Shown one piece after another: positions 7,356-12,776 of a stretch of DNA of 12,776 nucleotides. How positions within the stretch are numbered: the stretch's first letter is position 1; each line of letters opens with the position of its first letter. Both the position numbers and the translations under genes were made by a program. Source of the DNA: CAYVFC01 sp964450715 (GTDB taxonomy: Bacteria; Myxococcota_A; Polyangia; Polyangiales; JAFGIB01); assembly GCA_964450715.1 (NCBI GenBank), contig CAYVFC010000194.1, positions 1-12,776 on the forward strand. Direction: 5' to 3'. A model generated the notes under the pieces. It worked only from the letters and a program-made list of their open reading frames with translations, made no database searches and had not been told where the DNA came from.

Positions 7356-7524
7356 ATGCCGGCGAATGTTCCACTCGACATCGAAACCGCGGGCAAGCTG
7401 GCCGCAAACATGCTTCACGCGCTGCTGTTGTCGGAGCAGTCGTCGCCGGAGCAAAAGTCGAGCGCAGATACCAGTCGGCCATCGGGTGGGGAAGCCGGGC
7501 CGTTACAGAGGGGACGGACAACCG
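7356..7524 (+). CDS. Possible small protein between DUF6788 and recombinase
   Basis: An ATG seven bases after the previous stop, with GGAG nine bases upstream, opens a frame beginning MPANVPLDIETAGKLAANML, which could form an amphipathic helix. The frame has no stop before the recombinase start at 7525 and stays open, overlapping the recombinase in another frame, to 8462. Beyond about residue 57 it looks like a composition shadow. It may be a small cassette gene that lost its stop by frameshift, or simply a spacer. I do not recognise a family. Confidence 0.3.
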
Positions 7525-8503
7525 ATGAGCTCAAAGATACAAGAGCACCATCGCGCGAGGCCAGCGTATATTTACATACGTCAATCTACGCTCGGGCAAG
7601 TCCGGCATCATCAGGAGAGCACCGAACGGCAGTACGCACTCAAGGAGAGGGCGGAGCAGATGCAGTGGGCACCGGGCACTATCCAGATTCTGGATCGGGA
7701 CCTGGGCCAATCGGGGCAGCAGAGCACGAATCGGGAGGACTTCAAGCGACTGGTAACGGACGTTTCCATGGGGCGAGTGGGCGCGGTTTTCGCGTTGGAG
7801 GCATCGCGGCTGGCGCGCTCCGATCTGGATTGGCACCGGTTGATCGAGATTTGTGCCATCAGCAACACCTTGGTCATCGACGAAGACGGCTTTTACGACC
7901 CAGGCGACTTCAACGATGCGCTTCTGCTTGGCTTGAAGGCGACGATCGCGAAGGCCGAGCTGCACTACATCCGAGCGCGACTGCAGGGCGGCAAGTTGAA
8001 CAAAGCGCAGCGCGGAGAGCTGCGATTCCCCTTGGCAGTCGGCTTCTGCTACGACGACACGGGGCGGACCGTGCTGGATCCGGATCAGGAAGTGCGAGGT
8101 GCGGTACGTTTGGCTTTTCAAGTCTTTCGAAAAACCGGCAGCGCGTATGGCGTGGTGCAATACTTTGCCCAGAACGGCTTGCGTTTTCCCAAGCGAGCCT
8201 ATGGGGGCGCTTGGGACGGGAAGCTGATCTGGAGACGACTGAGTCACGGGCGAGTGATCGGGCTGCTGAAGAATCCCTCGTATGCGGGGGTATACAGCTT
8301 CGGTCGCTACCGCACCCGCAAGCAGATCGGCGCCGACGGGGAGGTACTCAACAGCGTCGAACGAACTGCTATGGACTTGTGGCAGGTGAAGCTGCACGAT
8401 CATCATCCGGGCTACATCAGCTGGTAGCAATTCGAGAGCAACCAGCAGTTGCTGGCGAGTAACCGGACGAACGGAGAGGATACAAAGACGAAATACGCGC
8501 TTG
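7525..8503 (+). pseudogene. Large serine recombinase, interrupted by a stop codon and truncated
   Basis: Site-specific DNA recombinase of the resolvase/invertase superfamily that would mobilise the cassette. The intact part (7525-8427) encodes 300 residues. The N-terminal catalytic domain has AYIYIRQST with nucleophile Ser21, and LEASRLAR with Arg95 and Arg98; a recombinase domain (PF07508 type) follows, including LNKAQRGELRFPLAVG and NPSYAGVYSFGR. The ATG at 7525 has AGAGGGGA ahead of it. At 8425-8427 a TAG stands where relatives have Glu (YISW-E-QFE), and homology continues in frame after it (QFESNQQLLASNRTNGEDTK) until about 8503, then is lost. The zinc-ribbon and coiled-coil C-terminus of full-length members is missing. 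The product, if made, ends inside the recombinase domain and is probably inactive. Confidence 0.85.
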
Positions 8504-8796
8504 GGTCCGCAACTCTACCAAGCTGCAAAAACAGCACCGCAAATCGTAGCCCGTCCGTAACCCCCACACTGCGCGCGCCAGAATACGTTTGGGCCGCTGA
8601 CGATTCCGGTCAGAGAAATCGCACGATAGCGCTTCCATTGCCGCTTGTTCACCTCAGGGACAACGTCGCGCTGCCCTCCGCAGGTCGAGAGCGGGCCCTG
8701 GACGTCCCGAATAGCGCGTTGTACGCTGTGCGCAAACCATCTTTGGTTTGAGTATAATCCCTACAGCGCACAGGAAGAGGTGCAATATGCAACGGG
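8504..8796. other. Unassigned junction sequence between recombinase and intron remnants
   Basis: I see no supported gene in this stretch. It probably holds the degraded 3' end of the recombinase cassette and the breakpoint with the intron. It includes a nested inverted repeat: CTGTGCGC (8726-8733) with GCGCACAG (8766-8773), and inside it CAAACCA (8733-8739) with TGGTTTG (8744-8750). A perfect TATAAT lies at 8753-8758 but has no -35 box at a suitable distance. Confidence 0.5.
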
Positions 8797-9119
8797 CGTC
8801 GGGACGCCTATCGGTCGCGTCCGATTCCTGTCCTTGGGGATGTGGACGCGTCGTATCGGCTGGTGGCGATATTTCGTCGTCCTCAGCCGCTCGTGCAGAT
8901 CCCGGAGGTTTTCCTCCAGGTTTTGCCCGTACGCCTCCTTCGTCACTCCGTCGTTCCCACCGCAGATTGCTAGCGAAGACGATCAAAGGCGCGCCGAAGT
9001 GCGTCCACATCAATGAGGTGGGCGAGCGAGAACTGCCGCTCGTGCGGATTGCGTCGCGCTCTCTCCATTACCCTCAACAGTCCCGGTGACATTGCTTGCA
9101 AGGTCCTTGCCTCGCTCAT
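8797..9119 (-). pseudogene. ltrA: Group II intron reverse transcriptase/maturase, N-terminal fragment with stop and frameshift
   Basis: This is the start of an LtrA-type intron-encoded protein, which in intact form would help the intron splice and reverse-transcribe it into new sites. The ATG at 9119 has AGGAGG five bases upstream. The first frame reads MSEARTLQAMSPGLLRVMER to FSLAHLIDVDALRRAFDRLR, then meets TAG (8970-8972). After it the sequence still aligns (…AVGT), then a one-base loss near 8950-8956 shifts the frame to DGVTKEAYGQNLEENL and YRHQPIRRVHIPK…TRPIGVPT, the RT0-RT1 region. Homology stops at about 8797; the shifted frame ends at a stop at 8761-8763. The catalytic YxDD, maturase and DNA-binding domains are absent from the window. 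The gene cannot make a working enzyme. Confidence 0.88.
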
Positions 9120-9697
9120 GTTTCCCTCCTGAGGTTCGTACCAACACGGGCCCCCTTCTGCTCGACCGAGTCCCAGTGCCATCTGGTTCCCCGGCGTCAT
9201 CGCTCCTATTGGACCCTCCGACTTCCTGGCTACCTTCGGCCTCGGCTCCGGTTCCCCTTGCCTTCGGCCTACCCTTTGGGCTGGTGCTTGTTCTTGGCCG
9301 GGACGCGCAGGCACCCGCTTCCGCGCTCCCGCTGGAGATTGATTACCGGCTCTCCGTACCACCGGATCTTCTCCATCGTGGAATAGCCAGGATCTCCCAG
9401 TTTACTGGACCGTCCCTTCCGTGCGTGCCCCGTTCGACCACTCCGCCGGGCGTGCCGGCCACTCGCCCTCTACCGCCGCCAGCACTTCTGCCTTCGAGTG
9501 TTTGGGGACCCTAGGCACCCGGTATGTTCTCCTTTCGGAGCCGACTCCGCGGCCCGCACGCCCGCACGCCTACGCTTCAACGCAGCGGTTGCCCGGTGCG
9601 CTGCAAGGCTTGCTTCCGGCCTGCCGGGCTCAGCTCTGGCCGGGCGGGGCTTTCACCCGCTGGACGACGTTTCCGATTTTTGTGGAAGTATCGTCAC
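9120..9697 (-). ncRNA. Group II intron 5' RNA region (domains I-IV start, boundary uncertain)
   Basis: This ~580-base, GC-rich, non-coding stretch precedes the reverse transcriptase start on the minus strand, where a group II intron carries its ribozyme domains I-III. The overall wording (for example GGTGAAAGCCCCGCC and GAAAGGAGAACAT… on the minus strand) resembles intron 5' regions I know, but I cannot fold it fully. The 5' splice site is uncertain: minus-strand GTGAC at 9697-9693 only partly fits GUGYG. Plus-strand frames here look like shadows of structured RNA. Confidence 0.55.
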
Positions 9698-9765
9698 CTC
9701 CTTTTATTCTCGGACCAGCAGCGACTGGTCGCTTCCCAAACTCGAGGCTAGGCCGCCGTTGCATC

Positions 9766-9792
9766 AAAAACGCTAATCGTATTTCATTAGCG
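9766..9792 (-). terminator. Candidate intrinsic terminator
   Basis: On the minus strand a 7-bp stem (ATTAGCG paired with CGCTAAT; plus-strand arms 9771-9777 and 9786-9792) is followed directly by TTTTT (9770-9766). The stem is AT-rich, so termination would be moderate. No minus-strand gene is visible upstream. It lies about 70 bases before the presumed 5' end of the group II intron; class C introns are known to insert downstream of such hairpins, which may be relevant. Confidence 0.5.
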
Positions 9793-9895
9793 ACATAGGT
9801 CTACGAAAGCTGTCAAATGTTTTGCAGAGCGTACACGAGCCAGGGACGGGGCGCCGGCGGAGACGAAGCGCGGTTCTCAAAGAGGAATAGCCACC

Positions 9896-10684
9896 ATGCA
9901 TATGAGAAACATTTCATCGATCTTGTTGCTCGGCACTCTCGCGATCAACTTATGGGGCTGCGGAGAAGACGAGAAAACCGCGAATGAGGAACATCCGCCA
10001 AGCCGAGAAGATGGCGGTAGCGGGGCGATCGATCTTGGGTTTTCCATCGATGATCCGTTGTTCGACCAGTCCAAGATTACCGTAGCGGAGTGGATAACCC
10101 CCGAGTGGTATACCTGTGAAACCGAGCAGAGCGCGTGTGGTCTACCCTGTCCGCCCAATGACCTGTGGGTGGCGATCAATCCGGAAGACTTCAGAGGTAG
10201 TGCGGTTTGTAGCTCATGTATGAGCGTGGACGGTCCGAACGGGACGGTTGTTGTTGAGGTAATAGAAAATTGCGGCGGCGCGTGTGCTTCTGGGGAGATC
10301 GAGTTAAGCCGGTCGGCTTTCGAGTCCATCGCGTTGTTGGATGAAGGGCGAGCACAAGTATCGTGGCATCTCGTACCCTGCGAACGAGAAGGACCTATTT
10401 CGTTTTCTTATGAGCGCGACAGCGACGAATGGTGGGCAGGTATTCAAGTTCGCAATCCCTCGTTGCCGGTGGCCAAGCTGGAAATACGCTACGGTGATGA
10501 AGATTGGATCGTATTGGAACGAGACGCGTGGGATCATTTCCCGGTGACCGGTGATCTGGGAGACGGACCTTTTGATTTCCGAATAACCGCCATTGACGGA
10601 CAGCAGTTGGTCGAGGAAAACGTCGCCTATCGTCCAGGTAGCGTGGTTCAGGGTACTGGACAGTTCGAGACCTTTTCGGATTGA
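9896..10684 (+). CDS. Expansin-like lipoprotein
   Basis: Predicted 262-residue lipoprotein of the bacterial expansin (EXLX/YoaJ) family, which loosens or binds cell-wall polysaccharides without hydrolysis. The signal ends in lipobox LWGC (Cys22; Gly at +2 suggests the outer membrane). Domain 1, a double-psi beta-barrel, spans about 60-162: PPNDLWVAINPEDFRGSAVC, GPNGTVVVEVIEN, ELSRSAFESI and a closing VSWHLVPC. Domain 2, the binding domain, is about 168-258: WWAGIQVRNPSLPVAKLE, AWDHF, GPFDFRITA and final GQF. Its surface aromatics are conserved as Trp179, Trp180 and Trp212 (Trp, Trp, Tyr in Bacillus EXLX1). The essential Asp of domain 1 (Asp82 in EXLX1) aligns with Glu124. Eight cysteines after the lipobox, all in or near domain 1, may form disulfides. 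The start at 9896 has AGAGGA nine bases upstream; ATG 9902 is less well placed. Confidence 0.88.
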   Translation: MHMRNISSILLLGTLAINLWGCGEDEKTANEEHPPSREDGGSGAIDLGFSIDDPLFDQSKITVAEWITPEWYTCETEQSACGLPCPPNDLWVAINPEDFRGSAVCSSCMSVDGPNGTVVVEVIENCGGACASGEIELSRSAFESIALLDEGRAQVSWHLVPCEREGPISFSYERDSDEWWAGIQVRNPSLPVAKLEIRYGDEDWIVLERDAWDHFPVTGDLGDGPFDFRITAIDGQQLVEENVAYRPGSVVQGTGQFETFSD

Positions 10685-10742
10685 ACGACGACCGCTGGAA
10701 CCGAATTAGTTGAGCCGTATCCGTCTCCTTCCGCGACTAGTA

Positions 10743-10775
10743 CTATAGCGGCGCTATAGCGGCGCTATAGCGGCG
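10743..10775. promoter_or_regulatory. Triple 11-bp palindromic repeat, candidate operator
   Basis: CTATAGCGGCG is repeated three times in tandem (10743, 10754, 10765). The second and third copies complete the 10-base palindrome CGCTATAGCG. The period is close to one DNA helical turn, so a bound protein would meet the same face each time. A related pair, GCGGCGTTCC, occurs at 10770-10779 and 10784-10793. The block ends 61 bases before the beta-helix lipoprotein start, in a 152-base intergenic region. The repeats are certain; a regulatory role is inferred. Confidence 0.55.
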
Positions 10776-10836
10776 TTCCTAAAGCGGCGTTCCGTTTCGA
10801 CCGCACTGCTCGTGTCGACCTAACGGAGGACGGACG

Positions 10837-12123
10837 ATGACGAATCGTAGCCTATTGGTCTTGGTGGCGATGAGCTGTTGTTTCTCGGTCTCTTGTAGCG
10901 GTGAAAAGGACGAAACAACCACCGGGAACACGGATGCGGAGATCGACGCCTCGGGCTCCGCCGGCTCCTCGGGCTCGAGTGGTGCTTCGGGAGTCGTCCC
11001 CATCGATTATCCAGATCCGGTACCCGAACCGTGCCTGGACGCCGACTCGGTCATTGCCGCGGCTAGCTGTTCGGTGGACGACGTCAACGCCGCCATCGAC
11101 GAGGCTGCCGCACAGGAAGGTGGCATCGTCTGTCTTCCGTCCTGTGACGTATCTTTAGATGATACGGGATTCCAGGTTCCGGGCGGCATCCAGATTATCG
11201 GGGCCGGCAGGGAAGCAACCTTATTGCGAGACGCGTTTTTCGCCTTCAACGCGGATCACTACGGAGAAGTCGGAGACGGACTCAGTCGGTTATCCAGCAT
11301 GTCCATTATCAACGACTTCGATGAAAAGAACTCCTATTTTACCTTTCGCTCGCTGCAGGGTATCCGGGTGGACCACATGTATTTCGAGGGCCGGTTCAGC
11401 ACTTTTGCCAATATCACCTTGCCCCCTGGGGAACGGGCCTGGGCCGTATTCGATCACTGTGAGTTCGATCTGGTGACCAGCTACGGGCTGTACGCTTTCG
11501 GCGACGACAACTACCGCGAGAACGTCGATTCCACCGATTGCGTGGGACTGTTCGGGACCGATCTCGGCGCCGGCGGCACGGTGTTCGTCGAGGACTGTGT
11601 GTTTCGTGGATTCTACGACCATCTTATGGATGCCCGACGCGCCACACACTACGTGTTCCGACACAACACAGTCATCTTCGACGACGGATCGGGCCCCATC
11701 GAAGGACATGGTCCCACGGATCCGAATAACGACCTAGCCTCGGGTACCAACTGTATGGAGATCTATGGTGTTGAAATCACACAAAACGGCAGCCAAGCCG
11801 GGGCCGGTATCCTGTTCAGAAGCGGATGCGGGGTTGTGTTCAACACCACGGTGACCGGCAAGCGTTCCGGCGTCGCTTTGGCCGTAGAAGGCTCCCCCTA
11901 CGATTGGATCGATCACCCCTATCCCGCCTATCAACAGCCGCACGGCATCTGGATGTGGAACAACACTTTCGACGTCTCTCCTGAGGACGAGATCGCGATA
12001 GTCTGGGCGAGCGACGACCACATCGTCGAGGAGAGGGACTACTTCCTGAGGGAACCATCGGCTGCCGAGGACGGCTTCGAATATACGCTCTACCCCTATC
12101 CCCACCCGGCGACGGGCCCGTAA
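10837..12123 (+). CDS. Right-handed parallel beta-helix lipoprotein
   Basis: Predicted 428-residue surface lipoprotein. The signal ends at Cys20 (SVSC, then SGEKDE), followed by a Ser/Gly/Asp-rich linker to about 52. From about 80 it matches the pectate-lyase-like right-handed beta-helix fold: an N-terminal cap (DDVNAAIDEAAAQEGGIVCL), PGGIQIIGAGREATLL (115-130), then rungs such as VFVEDCVFRGFYDHL, HYVFRHNTVIFDDG, MEIYGVEIT, GVVFNTTVTG and IWMWNNTFDV. The C-terminus ends YTLYPYPHPATGP, a tail common in such proteins. Members bind or cleave polysaccharides; I cannot identify catalytic residues, so enzyme activity is not claimed. GGAGGA six bases upstream supports the start. It lies downstream of, and on the same strand as, the expansin-like gene, suggesting related substrates. 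Confidence 0.85.
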   Translation: MTNRSLLVLVAMSCCFSVSCSGEKDETTTGNTDAEIDASGSAGSSGSSGASGVVPIDYPDPVPEPCLDADSVIAAASCSVDDVNAAIDEAAAQEGGIVCLPSCDVSLDDTGFQVPGGIQIIGAGREATLLRDAFFAFNADHYGEVGDGLSRLSSMSIINDFDEKNSYFTFRSLQGIRVDHMYFEGRFSTFANITLPPGERAWAVFDHCEFDLVTSYGLYAFGDDNYRENVDSTDCVGLFGTDLGAGGTVFVEDCVFRGFYDHLMDARRATHYVFRHNTVIFDDGSGPIEGHGPTDPNNDLASGTNCMEIYGVEITQNGSQAGAGILFRSGCGVVFNTTVTGKRSGVALAVEGSPYDWIDHPYPAYQQPHGIWMWNNTFDVSPEDEIAIVWASDDHIVEERDYFLREPSAAEDGFEYTLYPYPHPATGP

Positions 12124-12260
12124 TACGTTCGGTGAAAGCCGTGTTTGGGAGAAGCATCTCTACGCAGAACGCGACCCATATTGCTCGGAGATTGCCGTCC
12201 GCCGTACGCGATGGCCTCGGCTACCGTTTCGACCGCCTTGGCGCGATCGAGCCGTATTCT

Positions 12261-12776
12261 TCACTCGTCCAGCGCTCCTAGCGCGATCCCGACGCCCAGG
12301 CCGAGCACCAGGATCCGGTCCTCTGGGCCGGGGCGGTCGTACAGCTCCAGGGTCGAGCACACGATCAGGCCGAGCGGCGTGGTGCACAGGCGTACGTCCA
12401 GCGCGTCCACCTGCGTGTCTATCGAACGCGAGGCGTCGGCGGCCAAGTACAGGCTTCGGTAGCCGGCGATAACGTGGCCGCCCGTCCGCGCCGAGCTGCC
12501 GAGCTTGCTGGTCTCGCCAGCCGCGTAGTACCGACCCACCGTCTCCAGACCCAGGTGGGCTGCCAACTCGACGATCCATTCATCGGCTATATACCCGCAG
12601 CCGAGCACGAGCCGGGGCAGCTCGAGCGACGCGTAGAAGAAGCGATCGTTACCGCGCAGGATCCCCTCCATGCTGATGCGTATGAGAGCGTCTAGCCCAT
12701 CCAACGGCCCGGCGCCGCCCTCTAGTGCCGCGACCGGGAGGTTATGATCCCGTCTGGGGGTAGATTTTCCGATACG
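12261..12776 (-). CDS. Unrecognised protein, C-terminal part, possible outer-membrane beta-barrel
   Basis: A frame open from the window edge to a TGA at 12261-12263 gives at least 171 residues; the N-terminus is outside the window. I do not recognise a family. The sequence has several strand-like segments with alternating polar and apolar residues and glycines (FFYASLELPRLVLGCGYI, EWIVELAAHLGLETVGRYY, HVIAGYRSLYLAADAS, RILVLGLGVGIALG), as in small outer-membrane barrels, but it lacks a terminal Phe. Internal starts exist (TTG at 12704, ATG at 12671) without good ribosome sites, so the longer reading is preferred. It converges with the beta-helix gene; bases 12124-12260 between them show no clear terminator. 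Confidence 0.55.
   Translation of the reverse strand, partial: RIGKSTPRRDHNLPVAALEGGAGPLDGLDALIRISMEGILRGNDRFFYASLELPRLVLGCGYIADEWIVELAAHLGLETVGRYYAAGETSKLGSSARTGGHVIAGYRSLYLAADASRSIDTQVDALDVRLCTTPLGLIVCSTLELYDRPGPEDRILVLGLGVGIALGALDE

Larger units (their letters stand above)
6503..9697 (-). mobile_element. Degraded group II intron interrupted by a serine-recombinase cassette
   Basis: Minus-strand intron pieces lie at both ends: 3' domains V-VI at 6503-6579, and the 5' RNA region plus reverse transcriptase start at 8797 to about 9697. They have the same orientation and correct order. Between them most of the reverse transcriptase is absent, and a plus-strand DUF5372/DUF6788/serine recombinase cassette occupies the space. 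The simplest reading is that the cassette entered the intron with loss of intron sequence, and that point mutations then accumulated in both. It could instead be two unrelated intron fragments. The right boundary (9697) is a guess based on a GTGAC that only partly fits the GUGYG intron start. Confidence 0.7.

Noticed and set aside
7222..7524. N-terminal extension of the recombinase to 7222
   Set aside because: The extra residues are Arg/Ser/Cys-rich and overlap the DUF6788-like gene; catalytic homology begins just after 7525.
8748..9798. Plus-strand frames at 8748-9089, 9086-9514 and 9421-9798
   Set aside because: They are antisense to the reverse transcriptase remnant and intron RNA region; Pro/Ser/Arg-rich with no domain.
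10697..10746. ECF-type or sigma-70 promoter upstream of the beta-helix gene
   Set aside because: GGAACC and CGTC are 19 bases apart and TTGAGC to TACTAT is 25 bases, both outside usual spacing.
5990..10752. Shared 12-mer TACTATAGCGGC as proof of co-regulation
   Set aside because: Some shared 12-mers are expected by chance in two strands of this length; kept only as a hint because both lie upstream of lipoprotein genes.
10837..12123. Naming the beta-helix lipoprotein a pectate lyase
   Set aside because: Only the fold is visible; catalytic residues and calcium sites of pectate lyases could not be identified.

Overview
The window looks like accessory DNA from a draft genome or metagenome bin of a Myxococcota-type (deltaproteobacterial) organism. 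The main reasons are a very large lipoprotein built from CGDG…CDDGN…GDGC repeats (the Myxococcus cysteine-rich repeat, TIGR02232/DUF4215), several lipoproteins with Asp/Ala/Gly- or Ser/Gly-rich linkers, and high GC. A run of exactly 100 Ns inside a tandem repeat marks an unresolved assembly gap.

Layout. 1-387: three perfect copies of a 51-bp tandem repeat that begins before the window, then two copies of a GC-rich palindromic repeat; no convincing gene. 388-5859 (minus): one lipoprotein of 1823 residues with about 27 cysteine-rich repeats around a non-repeat centre; its leader contains mutually exclusive hairpins and a terminator-like structure. 5994-6505: intergenic DNA and a 20-bp tandem repeat interrupted by the gap. 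6503-9697: a composite of decayed mobile elements. A minus-strand group II intron keeps its 3' end (domains V and VI), its 5' RNA region and the first ~100 codons of its reverse transcriptase. The rest of that gene is missing, and a plus-strand cassette lies in its place: a DUF5372-like gene, a DUF6788-like gene and a large serine recombinase. The reverse transcriptase start region carries a stop codon and a frameshift, and the recombinase has a GAG-to-TAG type stop followed by degraded sequence. 9896-12123 (plus): two surface lipoproteins, an expansin-like protein and a right-handed beta-helix protein, with a triple 11-bp palindromic repeat between them. 12261-12776 (minus): the 3' part of an unrecognised, possibly outer-membrane beta-barrel protein that runs off the window.

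How it fits together. The expansin-like and beta-helix lipoproteins are consistent with a cell-surface module that binds or loosens polysaccharides such as plant or microbial cell wall; this is inferred from fold and proximity. The cysteine-rich giant is probably also displayed on the surface, role unknown. The mobile block seems to have decayed in layers: intron first, then recombinase cassette, then point mutations in both. No RNA genes other than the intron pieces, no CRISPR array and no recognised defence system were seen.
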